Notes: generated by a model from the letters alone, not told the origin. Shown: positions 35,580 to 47,966, numbered from the stretch's first letter. The stretch: 64,000 bases of DNA from Pseudomonas orientalis (GCF_001439815.1 NZ_JYLM01000002.1:682001-746000); one strand, 5' to 3'. Numbers and translations are program-made.

Positions 35580-36011
35580 TTTGCAAGTGCATCAGTCTTT
35601 GTTCGATAGGAACCTCGCGGGCGAGGATAGTCCTATCACTCACCTCTTTTGAAGGCGTAAGAAAACTGACACAACTTGAAATCTTTCGTCTACACATATT
35701 TCCGCAGGCACAAAGAGGCCGAGCTTGAACTTGAAGAAGTCGCGCGCAGCGTTTGTTGGGGACTGTCGTGTTTGCGTAGCCAAATAGCGCGAAGGGATAT
35801 TTAAATATTAAATACAAGTAAAGCTGTTCTAGTTGATCGACTCACTTGAATACTGGATCCAATACATTGTCACGGTGTCAATGGCGAGATTAAAGAGCCA
35901 CTACTTGAACTATTATATGCCGCTGTCCCCTTTTGCCGGGGCATACTTGAGCTATGCCGTCGATAAAAGCGGCATTTGAATAGTGGCCTTTTGCCAAATC
36001 CGCAGCATGAC

Positions 36012-36025
36012 CTGATCCAGGTCAA
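36012..36025 (+). promoter_or_regulatory. Possible ANR/FNR-type box
   Basis: CTGATCCAGGTCAA matches 8 of 10 defined positions of TTGAT-N4-ATCAA, the ANR/FNR/DNR consensus. It lies about 130 bases upstream of the DUF1652 gene. No matching -10 was established, so this is a weak call. Confidence 0.35.
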
Positions 36026-36157
36026 TCTGTGTTGAAAGAACCGCCGAACGGACCTTAAAAAGTCGCCTGCCACTTGCGAACGAATGCTATTTTGAATGCT
36101 CGACACCAGGGCTATTGAAAGGTCCTGGCCCCTGCCGCGAGCTAAAGGAAGCGCTCA

Positions 36158-36430
36158 ATGAACAAGGTGGGCAACATGAACAAAGTGACATTCCCCAACG
36201 CGTGCCAGCTGATGCGCTGGCATTTTCATCCGATGGGCTTCGAAGGGAGCATGGACGCCCCCGGCAGTATGGTGGCCCGCCTGTTCGATCGGGCCAGCGG
36301 CGAGACATTGATCGCTATCGCCGGCATTCCCTGCGCTACCGTGATGAATGCTGCCGATGTGGAGCGCATCATCGAGGCGGTGGAGGCTGAGCTTGATAGT
36401 TTTGTGCCGCCGTTGTTGTTGCAGGCCTGA
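36158..36430 (+). CDS. DUF1652 family protein
   Basis: A 90-residue protein of a family largely confined to Pseudomonas. The sequence shows the usual pattern FPNACQLMRWHFHPMGFEG, a central MVARLFDRASGETLIAIAGI and the C-terminal helix ADVERIIEAVEAEL. The start is ATG 36158 behind AGGAAG; a second ATG at 36176 is possible. No function is known. It is monocistronic, divergent from aprA and followed by a REP pair. Confidence 0.88.
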   Translation: MNKVGNMNKVTFPNACQLMRWHFHPMGFEGSMDAPGSMVARLFDRASGETLIAIAGIPCATVMNAADVERIIEAVEAELDSFVPPLLLQA

Positions 36431-36458
36431 TCATTGCGACAGACCGGTGAATTCCATT

Positions 36459-36548
36459 GTGGGAGGGGGCTTGCCCCCGATAGCGGTGGGTCAATCAACA
36501 TCAGTGTCTGCTGGGCCGACGTCATCGGGGGCAAGCCCCCTCCCACAT
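36459..36548. repeat. REP pair, family B
   Basis: Inverted TGTGGGAGGGGGCTTGCCCC arms at 36459-36482 and 36524-36548, between the convergent ends of the DUF1652 gene and the UvrD-like helicase gene. Confidence 0.9.
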
Positions 36549-36568
36549 TTAGATCGCACTCAGGCCGA

Positions 36569-39016
<2,448 letters not shown>

Positions 39017-39233
39017 GCGGACTCCTGCGCAGAGCGTGGTTTGGACGATGCGCCATGGTCGCCGGAATTGGCGCCGAGTTCCAGCCAAATGCTTTGCTGT
39101 CATGCAGTTAGGCGATGAAGTGAAAGCTGTTGCGCTTATTTAATATCGAATCAACCGATAGGAATTAGGCATTTTTTACGCTTTTTATCGATCATGCGCT
39201 GTTGGATCATAGGGCCATCAACAGGAGACGATC

Positions 39234-39929
39234 ATGCTTGAACTTCGACCCTTCAACACCCTGGGCGGCGCCCACCACGGCTGGCTCGACGCCCATCATC
39301 ATTTTTCGTTTGCCGACTACCATGACCCCGAGCGCATGCACTGGGGCAACCTGCGGGTATGGAACGACGACATCATCGCGCCGGGCACCGGTTTCCCGCA
39401 GCACTCGCACCGCGACATGGAAATCATCACCTACGTGCGTGAAGGCGCCATCAGTCATGCCGATAACCTTGGCAACAAGGGCCGCACCGAAGCTGGCGAT
39501 GTACAGGTAATGAGCGCCGGCACCGGAATCGCCCACAGCGAGTACAACCTGGAAGCCACGCCGACCAAGATCTTCCAGATCTGGATCATCCCGAATCAGG
39601 CCGGGTTGCCACCCTCCTGGGGCGCCAAGCCGTTTCCGCAAGGTGTTCGCGAAGGTTTCGTGACCCTGGCCAGCGGCAAGGCCGGAGATGCTGAAAGCCT
39701 GCGCATTCGCGCCGATGCACGTCTGGTGGCGGCTAACCTGAAGGCCGGCGAAACGGCCGAATACCGGCTGGACAGCGGGCGACGTGCGTACCTGGTGCCG
39801 GCAACGGGCGTGATTGAAGTCAATGGCTTGCGTGCGCAAGCTCGAGACGGCGTGGCAGTTGCCGATGAGCAAGTGTTGCTAGTGACGGCGGTTGAAGACA
39901 GTGAAGTTGTGCTGGTCGACCTGGCCTGA
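39234..39929 (+). CDS. Pirin-family protein (YhhW type)
   Basis: A 231-residue bicupin. The N-terminal cupin keeps the metal ligands HHHFSFADYHDP, HSHRDMEIITYV and the conserved EYNLEATPTKIFQIWI. E. coli YhhW of the same length has quercetin 2,3-dioxygenase activity in vitro; the physiological role is uncertain. AGGAGA precedes ATG 39234. The gene stands alone, divergent from the helicase. Confidence 0.92.
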   Translation: MLELRPFNTLGGAHHGWLDAHHHFSFADYHDPERMHWGNLRVWNDDIIAPGTGFPQHSHRDMEIITYVREGAISHADNLGNKGRTEAGDVQVMSAGTGIAHSEYNLEATPTKIFQIWIIPNQAGLPPSWGAKPFPQGVREGFVTLASGKAGDAESLRIRADARLVAANLKAGETAEYRLDSGRRAYLVPATGVIEVNGLRAQARDGVAVADEQVLLVTAVEDSEVVLVDLA

Positions 39930-39985
39930 TCCAAAGTCTTGCGGGCATCTAACTGATGCCAGTCAGTCAAGCGCACACCGCCGCT

Positions 39986-40085
39986 TGTAGGAGCGAGCTT
40001 GCTCGCGAAAAACTCACAGGCACCGCGTTTATTCAGGAAGCCCGCGTTATCGTTGACGTTTTTCGCGAGCAAGCTCGCTCCTACA
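39986..40085. repeat. REP pair, family A
   Basis: Inverted family A cores at about 39986-40010 and 40060-40085, just after the pirin gene. Its loop (CACCGCGTTTATTCAGGA, CGTTATCGTTGACG) is close to that of the pair at 16671, showing the two are recent copies. Confidence 0.9.
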
Positions 40086-40086
40086 C

Positions 40087-40411
40087 AAAGCAGCCGCCCC
40101 CACCCGTAACCACGATGCGCAGCGAGCCGCTTTTGATCTTGATCTGGCTTTTGATGTTGATCTCAGGCGCCCCGTTAAACCACGCTGGCCGAACGCAGGC
40201 GAGGTGCCGAGTGGTGGGGCAAGAGCGTTTTGCTTACTTTTGACTGGGCCGGCATTCCGGCTTTTCAAAAGTGAGCCGCCGTCAGGGCGGAACCCTAAGT
40301 GGCCGTTACCGCAGAAACGGATATGTACTCGATCTGATCCGACATCCTGGTCGGCCCTGAGGCCGCCATCGGGGGCAAGCCCCCTCCCACATTTTGATCT
40401 CAGGGTGTCAG
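40087..40411. repeat. Probable dispersed intergenic repeat plus single family B REP arm
   Basis: This 325-base gap has no convincing gene. Its middle part, including GTTTTGCTTACTTTTGACTG (about 40228-40247) and the following GGGCCGGCATTCCGGC, resembles an intergenic repeat I remember from many fluorescent Pseudomonas genomes. At 40365-40394 a lone family B arm (ATCGGGGGCAAGCCCCCTCC) stands without a facing partner. The dispersed-repeat call rests on memory. Confidence 0.5.
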
Positions 40412-42055
40412 TTACTCAGAGATCGCGCCGTCTACCAGCACCTGGGCCTCTTGCACCAGTTGCTTGAGGTGATCTTCGCCGATAAAGCTCTCGGCGTAGA
40501 TCTTGTAGATGTCCTCGGTGCCCGATGGACGTGCGGCGAACCAGCCGTTTTCGGTCATGACTTTCAAGCCGCCGATGGCCTGGTTGTTGCCCGGCGCATG
40601 GCTGAGGATCTGCTGGATGCTTTCCCCGGCCAGTTGCGTGGACGTGACCTGCTCCGGCGCCAGTTTGCCCAGCAGGGCTTTTTGCGCCGGGGTGGCCTTG
40701 GCATCGACGCGGATGGCGAACGGCTCGCCGAGAGCGTCGGTCAGGCCGCGATAGAGCTGGCTCGGGTCCTGACCTTTGCGTGAAGTCATTTCAGCGGCGA
40801 GCAAGGCCGGGATCAAGCCGTCCTTGTCGGTACTCCAGACGCTACCGTCCTTGCGCAGGAACGAGGCTCCGGCGCTTTCTTCGCCACCGAAGCCCAGCGA
40901 ACCTTCGAACAAACCATCGGCAAACCACTTGAAGCCCACCGGCACTTCGTACAAACGCCGGCCGATACGCGCGGCGACGCGATCGATCAGGCCGCTGCTG
41001 ACCACGGTTTTACCCACGGCCGCATCGGCGCGCCAGTCCGGACGGTTCTGGAACAGGTAATCGATGCACACCGCCAGGTAGTTGTTCGGCGCCAAGAGCC
41101 CGCCAGACGGGGTCACGATGCCATGACGGTCGTGGTCAGGGTCGCAGGCAAACGCCACCTCGAAGCGGTCCTTGAGACCGATCAGGCCTTGCATGGCGTA
41201 GCTGGAAGACGGGTCCATGCGGATCTGGCCGTCCCAGTCGACACTCATGAAGCGGAAGGTTGCGTCGACTTCGGTGTTCACCACCTCCAGGTTCAGCCGA
41301 TAGTGTTCGGCAATCGCCGACCAGTAGCGCACCCCTGCTCCGCCCAGCGGATCGACGCCCAGGCGCAGGCCGGCGCTGCGGATGGCATCCATGTCGATCA
41401 CATTGATCAGGTCGGCCACATAGCTGTTGAGGTAATCATGGCGGTGGGTGGTATCGGCCTTGAGCGCCTGGGCGTGAGTGATGCGTTTGACCCCGGCAAG
41501 CTTGTTGGCCAGCAGTTCGTTGGCCTTGGCTTCGATCCACTTGGTGACATGGGTATCGGCCGGGCCACCGTTGGGCGGGTTGTACTTGTAGCCGCCACTT
41601 TGCGGCGGATTGTGGGACGGCGTGATCACAATACCGTCGGCCAGGCCGCGGGTACGGCCACGGTTGTAGCAGATGATGGCGTGGGAAATCGCCGGCGTCG
41701 GCGTGTATTCGTCACCTTCGGCGAGCATGACGTGCACGCCGTTGGCGGCGAGCACTTCCAACGCACTGGCGCCGGCCGGCGTCGACAGTGCGTGGGTGTC
41801 CAGGCCGACGAACAGCGGGCCGTCGATGCCCTGGGCCTCGCGGTACAGGCAGATGGCCTGGCTGATCGCGAGCACATGCCATTCGTTGAAGCTCAGCTCG
41901 AACGAACTGCCACGGTGCCCGGAAGTACCGAACGCCACGCGTTGGGTGGAGATCGCTGCATCAGGCTGGCCGGTGTAATAGGCCGTGACCAGTCGCGGGA
42001 TATCCACCAGCAACTGGGCTGGTGCCGGCTTGCCCGCAAAAGGACTGATAGTCAT
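40412..42055 (-). CDS. pgm: Alpha-D-glucose phosphate-specific phosphoglucomutase
   Basis: A 547-residue phosphoglucomutase interconverting glucose 1-phosphate and glucose 6-phosphate. The phosphoserine loop is [20 protein letters not shown], the Mg2+ loop [10 protein letters not shown], the sugar-recognition loop [12 protein letters not shown] and the phosphate-binding loop [12 protein letters not shown]. All four functional segments are intact, and length matches E. coli Pgm. It links glycolysis to glycogen, trehalose and surface-polysaccharide precursors. It lies 108 bases downstream of the MocR-like gene on the same strand, but a functional tie is not evident. Confidence 0.95.
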   Translation of the reverse strand: MTISPFAGKPAPAQLLVDIPRLVTAYYTGQPDAAISTQRVAFGTSGHRGSSFELSFNEWHVLAISQAICLYREAQGIDGPLFVGLDTHALSTPAGASALEVLAANGVHVMLAEGDEYTPTPAISHAIICYNRGRTRGLADGIVITPSHNPPQSGGYKYNPPNGGPADTHVTKWIEAKANELLANKLAGVKRITHAQALKADTTHRHDYLNSYVADLINVIDMDAIRSAGLRLGVDPLGGAGVRYWSAIAEHYRLNLEVVNTEVDATFRFMSVDWDGQIRMDPSSSYAMQGLIGLKDRFEVAFACDPDHDRHGIVTPSGGLLAPNNYLAVCIDYLFQNRPDWRADAAVGKTVVSSGLIDRVAARIGRRLYEVPVGFKWFADGLFEGSLGFGGEESAGASFLRKDGSVWSTDKDGLIPALLAAEMTSRKGQDPSQLYRGLTDALGEPFAIRVDAKATPAQKALLGKLAPEQVTSTQLAGESIQQILSHAPGNNQAIGGLKVMTENGWFAARPSGTEDIYKIYAESFIGEDHLKQLVQEAQVLVDGAISE

Positions 42056-42163
42056 GCATAAACCTCGGAGAAAATTAGAATTCGGAAAAATGACAGTTTA
42101 CGGTGACTTGGACTACTGCGCGACGGTATCGATCCCATGTCCCACACAGAAATTTCGTACACC

Positions 42164-43567
42164 TCAAAGCTTCGACTGCAGCAGCGCCCCGGCCAACGTA
42201 TCCAAGGCGATATCCAGATTCGGATGACCACTGAACGCATGACTCAGGCGCATATGCTGCTGATGCAGGCCGCTGAGGCTGAACAGCTCCCCGGGGGCGA
42301 TCACCACCTGTTGCGTCACCATACGCTGGAACACCTGATGCATATCCACCGCCGCCGTCGACTGCAGCCAGAAACTGGCGCCGGCGCCCGGCATCCGGTA
42401 GCTCACCCGGCCCTCCAGACGTTCATCCAGACGATGACCCATGGCCTGGGCCTGTTCGCGCAGCCGTTGGCGCAATGTCTGCAAGTGTTGATCAAACCGC
42501 CCGCTTTCGTACAAGCGGGCAATGGCCCGCTGGCGGATCGACGACAAACGGAATGCGCGCAATAAAAACTGGCGCTGCAATTCGCCGCTCAGTTGCCGCG
42601 ACAGTACAAAGCCAAACGGTGCTTCCGGACCGAGGATCTTTTCGAGTGACGAAAACACCATCAGTCGCTCGGGGTTGACCAAGTGTCGCAGGGCCGTTGG
42701 GGACGGTACAAAACTCAGCTCGCCAAAGGTGTCATTCTCCAGCAGCCAGCAACCGAACCGATCCAGCAGGTGCGCTACCTGCAACCGTTCCTGTACCGAC
42801 AACACGCTGCCTGACGGCATGCTCACCCCCGACGACAGCAGCACCAGATGCACCGGCTCGTGGCGCAGCAGGTGTTCAAAGGTGGTCAGATCGAAGCGGC
42901 CATCAGCGTGCCAGGGCAATTCGATAACCCGCACGCCGGCACCCTGCAACAGGCGCAGGACCAGATAATCGCAGGGTGACTCGACGACCACTACCGTGCC
43001 CTTGAGGCCCAGGGCATCAATCAGGATCTCCAGGACTCCGCGCAGGTCCGCGCCGATATACACCTCGTCCGCCTGCCAGCAGCGTGTGGGCGACGAGGTA
43101 TACCGCGCCGCCAGTGCCGCACGCAACTCCCAGACGCCAGAGGGTTGCGAGCGGGTTTGCAGGTGGTGCGGATACCGACGAATCAGTTGGCGCTCCAGCG
43201 TCAACAGTGCGCCATCCAATGAGCCCAGCAATGCCGGTTCATCGCCACTGAGCACCACCATCGCCGGCCGCCGCGTTGCGGCATACAGGCGCTCGAGCAG
43301 GTCGGCATCGGTTGTCGTTGGCGCGTTTGTGGCCACCGGCCAGGCAAAGTAGCCGGACTTGGCCACCGAATAGATCCGGCCCTCTTTCTCCAATATCGAA
43401 TAAGCATATTGAATCGTCGAGATCGACACCTTCAAGCGGCTCGACAGTTGCCGCAGGGAAGGCAGCTTTACCGGTGTTTCAAGGCTGACCTCATTGATCA
43501 GGTTGATCATGTAGCGGTACACCGCCTGATAGGCAAAATCCGCTTGCCGCTCTCCTCGCAGCTTCAT
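42164..43567 (-). CDS. MocR-like regulator: GntR HTH fused to aminotransferase domain
   Basis: A 467-residue MocR/PdxR-type protein. The N-terminal GntR winged helix covers about 8-75 (KLPSLRQLSSRLKVSISTIQ) and a fold type I aminotransferase domain covers about 110-460. The expected PLP lysine is probably in FSSLEKILGPEAPFGFV; the segment keeps K-x-L-x-P but the usual arginine of this motif is replaced. I start at ATG 43567 (MKLRGERQADFAYQ); no good ribosome site is visible, so the start is soft. It lies 34 bases after the unknown 474-residue gene, which is its likely partner or target. Confidence 0.85.
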   Translation of the reverse strand: MKLRGERQADFAYQAVYRYMINLINEVSLETPVKLPSLRQLSSRLKVSISTIQYAYSILEKEGRIYSVAKSGYFAWPVATNAPTTTDADLLERLYAATRRPAMVVLSGDEPALLGSLDGALLTLERQLIRRYPHHLQTRSQPSGVWELRAALAARYTSSPTRCWQADEVYIGADLRGVLEILIDALGLKGTVVVVESPCDYLVLRLLQGAGVRVIELPWHADGRFDLTTFEHLLRHEPVHLVLLSSGVSMPSGSVLSVQERLQVAHLLDRFGCWLLENDTFGELSFVPSPTALRHLVNPERLMVFSSLEKILGPEAPFGFVLSRQLSGELQRQFLLRAFRLSSIRQRAIARLYESGRFDQHLQTLRQRLREQAQAMGHRLDERLEGRVSYRMPGAGASFWLQSTAAVDMHQVFQRMVTQQVVIAPGELFSLSGLHQQHMRLSHAFSGHPNLDIALDTLAGALLQSKL

Positions 43568-43601
43568 GAGCGTGCGCCCGGGTTTGCACTTGCCTGCACG
43601 C

Positions 43602-45026
43602 TTAGCGTCCCGACAACTGCGCAATCTGCGCCTGCACACGAGCCCCGCGCCGTTTGCGCGCCTGGGCGCTACGCCCCGCCAATTGGAGCCGCTTGCGGTA
43701 CAGGTGCTGCAGAAGAGGCAATGGCAAGCCACTGGTGTCAATCAGCCATTGCTGCAGCATGTCCGCAGCGGGCTTACCCTGCAGCGCCTTGTGCAATTCG
43801 GGCAGCCCCACCAGCATGCCGGGGTGGCATTGGCGCAGGTAACCCTCCAGGCGTTCGCCGTGATGAATGAAGGGTGAGAACAACAGGCAAGTCAGTTGGC
43901 CCTCGTCCAGGCCAAAGAATCCTCTGGCATAGGTGGTCGACAACACGCGTCCATCGTGGCTGCCCATCTCGTCGATCAGGCTCTCCGGGATTTTTCGACG
44001 GCCCATCGCATCCCTCGCCTGACGTACAAACGCTTCGACGCCCTCCTCGTACGACAACTCCCGCAGGCACTGGGCCTGTAGCCCATGCAGATGGGCCATG
44101 AGCAGCGGGTTGGGATAGTCAGGATGACTGAAGTGAAAGTCGAATGGATCCGGCTTGTGCGCCAGGAACTCGGTGAGCAGCGGTGCCGAGGCGATATCGA
44201 CCTCGACGAGCAGGTCGGCCACCCCGATATAGGCCAGATGGCGATGCCCGCTACGGTCAGGGTTGTCGGCCTCCACGTAGTGCTCGCCATAGAGGTCGCG
44301 GTAGCAACCGATGCTCCACTCCTGCATGCGCGCGAACAAGATATTGAGCGATGCATGCCGGCGCGGCGGCACAGTGACACCCGCGCCCAGGGCCGCGCGC
44401 TTGAGCCAGGCCAGGTACTGGCTTTGCTTGCGCGGCGAGTCGCCGCTGACCACAGCGTGCACGCCGCCATTCCACGTGCTGACGCGTTGGTAGAAATCCC
44501 CCAGAGCCAGGTAAGTATCGTTGCACAGCGTGGCGCGCGCATCTCCGGACGTCAGGTGCCCGATCATCAGCATATTGCGCTGGCTGACCTCGCGACCGCT
44601 GCTGGATGCGGGCCGCTGATGATGGAAAGGTTGTACCTCCTGGTTTTCCACCATCAACAGCTCCACGCGAGGATCATCGTGGAAAAACAGCGCGCTGTAG
44701 CCCTCATTCAGGCTGTCGAGTGTCGCCTGGGTCATCCCGGCATGCCGCAGCGTCGCTACCCGCAGGTGAAACGTCTTGGGCGCACGGCCGGCGATGCTCA
44801 ACTGCGCCGCCCGCAGCAGCGCCAGGGTATAACTGCTGACCTCGCCGCCGCCGTGGGCGAGCAACACTTTGTAGCTACCCACTTGCTCCATGCCGCCCGC
44901 CGCCACCACTATTCGCTGGATCAACAATTGAAGTGCCGTCCTTTCGGCGCGAGTGAAGTGCCCCATCAAACGTTGCAGAACTTGCTGATAAACATAGTTC
45001 ATGGCTTGTTCGTGAATTGCGCTCAT
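43602..45026 (-). CDS. Unrecognised 474-residue protein next to a MocR-like regulator
   Basis: A soluble-looking protein with no signal peptide or membrane segment. Visible features are a helical N-terminus (MNYVYQQVLQRLMGHFTRAE), a region KVLLAHGGGEVSSYTLALL, a central segment FHFSHPDYPNPLLMAHLHGL, and an Arg-rich basic tail (RKRLQLAGRSAQARKRRGAR). I do not recognise the family. It is encoded immediately upstream of the MocR-like gene with a 34-base gap, probably as one operon, after a 700-base gene-free region. Codon use looks native. Confidence 0.8.
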   Translation of the reverse strand: MSAIHEQAMNYVYQQVLQRLMGHFTRAERTALQLLIQRIVVAAGGMEQVGSYKVLLAHGGGEVSSYTLALLRAAQLSIAGRAPKTFHLRVATLRHAGMTQATLDSLNEGYSALFFHDDPRVELLMVENQEVQPFHHQRPASSSGREVSQRNMLMIGHLTSGDARATLCNDTYLALGDFYQRVSTWNGGVHAVVSGDSPRKQSQYLAWLKRAALGAGVTVPPRRHASLNILFARMQEWSIGCYRDLYGEHYVEADNPDRSGHRHLAYIGVADLLVEVDIASAPLLTEFLAHKPDPFDFHFSHPDYPNPLLMAHLHGLQAQCLRELSYEEGVEAFVRQARDAMGRRKIPESLIDEMGSHDGRVLSTTYARGFFGLDEGQLTCLLFSPFIHHGERLEGYLRQCHPGMLVGLPELHKALQGKPAADMLQQWLIDTSGLPLPLLQHLYRKRLQLAGRSAQARKRRGARVQAQIAQLSGR

Positions 45027-45727
45027 CGTTCTACTACCTGAGTTGAAATATCAGTTTCAAAGCAACTTTTTGACGTCGTTGCCTGGCCCATTACATCTGT
45101 AGGTCTGTCTTCCGCTGGAGGGCACAAAGATGATTAAACACTAGCACCTGGCAACAAAATCACCGGGACAGGCACCTGAGCCGTTACAACCCAACCCACG
45201 CACAGACGCGGCAATCCAGGGCCTCGTGTGGTCACGTTGCGTACCCTAGGAATATTCCGACAATTTCCTACAGCGCTTTAACTATTAAACTAGCGAAACC
45301 TCCGACAAATATTAAATCACCCACTTAATCCTTCTTCTTGCAATAAGGTCGGATGTTCCGAGGGCTTTTCGGCAGCCAGGGTGTCGCTTGGTTAGTTCGC
45401 TGATGCCAGACAGTAATGTGCAATAGCTAATCATTGCTCAATCCTTGAGATGATGGTGAAGCCACAATTATCGGCGCTCAAATAATGATTAATAGATACA
45501 GAACAACGCAGGAAAGCAGTTCAGATGATCCGCGGCGTGAACTTCAGTAACGCGCACACGACAGCGCCGCGCTGGATTTCAGGGCGGCGTAAGGGCCAAA
45601 GGTATTGTTTACGGGGCGCAATGCCCTCGGCGTGGCTCAACCCTGGCGCGGTTTAAGCCCTGACAAATGGCGCATCTGCCGTATCCGTGCAGACGCTGGA
45701 GCATTCATTTGCGAATACTCCTACAGC
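45027..45727. other. 701-base gene-poor, AT-richer intergenic region
   Basis: No frame here is convincing. The stretch 45240-45340 is strongly AT-rich (CCTAGGAATATTCC, then TTTAACTATTAAACTAG) and looks like a regulatory region for the unknown 474-residue gene. The part after 45560 is GC-rich again and might be a decayed coding remnant. Confidence 0.5.
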
Positions 45728-46750
45728 TCAAACAGCTTCAACCTGCAACGCAACCCGTTCGCGGCACGGGCATTCATCCATGTAGCGATGGGCTTCGACG
45801 AACTGGCTGAACGGAAACACCGTGGTTTTCAGCGGTAGCAGTACCCGGTCGGCAGTCAGTTGGTTGATATCACGCAAGGCACGCTGCAACGCGACCTGGT
45901 CCTGAATGATGCCCAGCTCCGGCTTACCGGTGAAGTTGCCGATGCAATGCACGAAGAACTGAATATTCTTCTGGAACGCCGCACAGGCGGGGAATGGCGT
46001 CTGGTTGCCGCCTTGCAGGCCGTACAACACCAGGCTGCCGCGTGGCGCCAGCACATCACCAAGCAACGACATCTGCGGCCCGCCGAGGCCGTCGAACACC
46101 ACATCGACACCACGGTCACCGGTGATTTTGTTGATTTGCATGAGCAGGTCCTGCTCTTCGGTGACGATGACTTTTTCCGCCCCGAGGGACAGCAGGTACT
46201 CACGCTCGGCGCTGTCCTTGGTCGCGGCAATCACTCGCACACCCAGGGCTTTGCCCAACTGCACAAACGAAGGCCCGGCGCAGTGGCTGGCATCGGTTAC
46301 CAGGGCAAATTGCCCGGGTTTGACCCGTGCCAGGTCCATGTAGGCAAAATAGGCAATCAACAGCGGCGTGTAATGCACGCTGGCTTCAATGGGGCTCAAG
46401 ACATCCGGGTAGCGGGTCAGGGCTGAACGCGGCAGGACGATCTGCTCGCCATACACCGGGTAATCGTTAGGGCTTTCGGCGGGAAAACTGGCGACCTTGT
46501 CGCCCACCGCCAAATCGTCCACACCGTCGCCCAGAGCGACCACCACACCGGCCATTTCATGGCCAAGGCCGGACGGCAGACGTGCATGGGACGACGCCAG
46601 GTTCTGGCGCCAGAGAATGTCGTACCAGCTGATACCAATCGCGTCGACACGCACCTGCACTTCGCCCGGTGCGGGCTGTGCGGCGACATGCTCTTCGCAT
46701 TTGAGCACCTCGGCCGGACCAAACTTGTGAAAACGAATCGTGCGGGACAT
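45728..46750 (-). CDS. Zinc-independent MDR-family oxidoreductase (quinone oxidoreductase-like)
   Basis: A 340-residue medium-chain dehydrogenase/reductase. The N-terminal GroES-like domain has SGLGHEMAGVVVALGDGVDD and the Rossmann domain has LVTDASHCAGPSFVQLGKALG; the fingerprint VVFDGLGG is present. The structural-zinc cysteine cluster of alcohol dehydrogenases is missing, so it probably reduces enones or quinones with NAD(P)H. ATG 46750 has GAGG upstream. It is divergent from the LysR gene at 47020, a likely regulator. The C-terminal tail DECPCRERVALQVEAV is unusual in having two close cysteines. Confidence 0.9.
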   Translation of the reverse strand: MSRTIRFHKFGPAEVLKCEEHVAAQPAPGEVQVRVDAIGISWYDILWRQNLASSHARLPSGLGHEMAGVVVALGDGVDDLAVGDKVASFPAESPNDYPVYGEQIVLPRSALTRYPDVLSPIEASVHYTPLLIAYFAYMDLARVKPGQFALVTDASHCAGPSFVQLGKALGVRVIAATKDSAEREYLLSLGAEKVIVTEEQDLLMQINKITGDRGVDVVFDGLGGPQMSLLGDVLAPRGSLVLYGLQGGNQTPFPACAAFQKNIQFFVHCIGNFTGKPELGIIQDQVALQRALRDINQLTADRVLLPLKTTVFPFSQFVEAHRYMDECPCRERVALQVEAV

Positions 46751-47019
46751 CGCAAACCTCGTCAAAGTAACCTCTAATGCCATGAACTCTATCTGGGCTT
46801 TACGGGTAAGGCCACCGGTCGCCATTAATAGTCGACATGCCTGTCATTGATTCCGCATGTGAGGAATAGACCTCAGTTAACGTAGGAAAACTCAATTATC
46901 CGGTGCAGAGTACCAGTCTTTCCCCGTAAGATTCATGCCGGTCATGCTTCAGGGTGGAACCTTGGAGGTTCTTGCCATGGCCGCTCTCGTCAAGTTCGCT
47001 GACTCTTCCAGGACACAAG

Positions 47020-47934
47020 ATGAACCGTAACGACCTGCGTCGTGTCGACCTTAACCTCTTGATCGTATTCGAAACCTTGATGCATGAGCGCAGCGTGACC
47101 CGCGCCGCCGAGAAACTGTTTCTCGGCCAGCCGGCCATCAGCGCGGCCCTGTCACGCCTGCGTGGGCTGTTTGACGACCCACTGTTCGTACGCACCGGGC
47201 GCAGCATGGAACCGACGGCCCGCGCCGTGGAAATCTTCGCCCTGCTCTCCCCGGCGCTCGACTCGATCTCCACCGCCGTCAGCCGCGCCGCCGAGTTCGA
47301 CCCGGCCACCAGCACCGCAGTGTTCCGCATCGGCCTGTCCGACGACGTGGAATTCGCCCTGCTGCCGCAACTGCTCAAACGCCTGCGCGCCGAAGCCCCC
47401 GGCATCGTGCTGGTGGTGCGTCGCGTCAACTACATCCTGATGCCCGGCCTGCTCGCCTCAGGCGAGATATCCATCGGCGTCAGCTACACCGCCGACCTGC
47501 CGGCCAACGCCAAGCGCAAGGTATTGCGCCGCAGCCTGCCGAAACTGCTGCGCGCCGACAGCGTGCCCGGCTCCTTGAGCCTGGACGACTTCTGCGCAAG
47601 ACCCCATGCCCTGGTGTCGTTCGCCGGTGACCTGAGCGGGTTTATCGATGAAGAACTGGAAAAACTCGGGCGCAAACGCCACGTGGTGCTGGCCGTTCCG
47701 CAGTTCAACGGCCTGGGAACATTACTGGCTGGCACCGACATCCTCGCCACCGTGCCCGATTACGCGGCCGACGCCCTGACCTCGGCCGGTGGCCTGCGCG
47801 CCGAGGACCCGCCGCTGCCTGTGCGCTCGTTCGAACTGCACATGGCCTGGCGCGGGTCGCAGGATAATGATCCGGGGGAGCGGTGGTTGAGGTCGCGGAT
47901 TCAGATGTTTTTTGGGGACCCTGAGAGTCTGTAG
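47020..47934 (+). CDS. LysR-family regulator; its 3' end serves as element boundary
   Basis: A 304-residue LysR-type regulator. The HTH is at about 8-65 (VDLNLLIVFETLMHERSVTR, GQPAISAALSRLRGLFDDPL), the opening seen in the NodD/NahR-like branch, followed by a substrate-binding domain. Start ATG 47020 follows AGGACAC. It is divergent from the MDR oxidoreductase, 269 bases away, and likely controls it. The last ten codons (MFFGDPES...) are part of a direct repeat with 52228-52290, so its 3' end looks like the insertion point of the adjacent element. Confidence 0.92.
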   Translation: MNRNDLRRVDLNLLIVFETLMHERSVTRAAEKLFLGQPAISAALSRLRGLFDDPLFVRTGRSMEPTARAVEIFALLSPALDSISTAVSRAAEFDPATSTAVFRIGLSDDVEFALLPQLLKRLRAEAPGIVLVVRRVNYILMPGLLASGEISIGVSYTADLPANAKRKVLRRSLPKLLRADSVPGSLSLDDFCARPHALVSFAGDLSGFIDEELEKLGRKRHVVLAVPQFNGLGTLLAGTDILATVPDYAADALTSAGGLRAEDPPLPVRSFELHMAWRGSQDNDPGERWLRSRIQMFFGDPESL

Positions 47935-47966
47935 GCGTCTTTGGGCAGGCTGTTTATCTGATCATT
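47905..47966 (+). repeat. Direct repeat copy 1 (LysR 3' end plus 31 bases)
   Basis: The sequence beginning ATGTTTTTTGGGGACCCTGA and ending CTGATCATT recurs at 52228-52290 in the same orientation with about 53 of 63 aligned positions the same. It encodes the LysR C-terminus MFFGDPESL and stop. Confidence 0.85.

Larger units (their letters stand above)
35565..36157. other. 593-base intergenic region between aprA and the DUF1652 gene
   Basis: This divergent, comparatively AT-rich region should hold the aprA operon promoter and leader and the promoter of the DUF1652 gene. I see no convincing gene in it. It contains a small hairpin (CCCCTTTTGCCGGGG near 35928) and an inverted repeat TGACCTG/CAGGTCA at 36008-36024. 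Confidence 0.6.

Noticed and set aside
35494..35817. Minus-strand frame of 107 codons upstream of aprA
   Set aside because: Cysteine- and Arg-rich, overlaps the aprA start in another frame and lies in the expected leader region.
36424..36436. CCTGATCATTGCG at the end of the DUF1652 gene, shared with direct repeat copy 2
   Set aside because: Only 13 bases are shared and none of the rest of the LysR-tail repeat is present, so chance is likely.
45605..45838. Short plus-strand frame overlapping the end of the MDR oxidoreductase gene
   Set aside because: No ribosome site, overlaps a well-supported gene and has no recognisable protein pattern.
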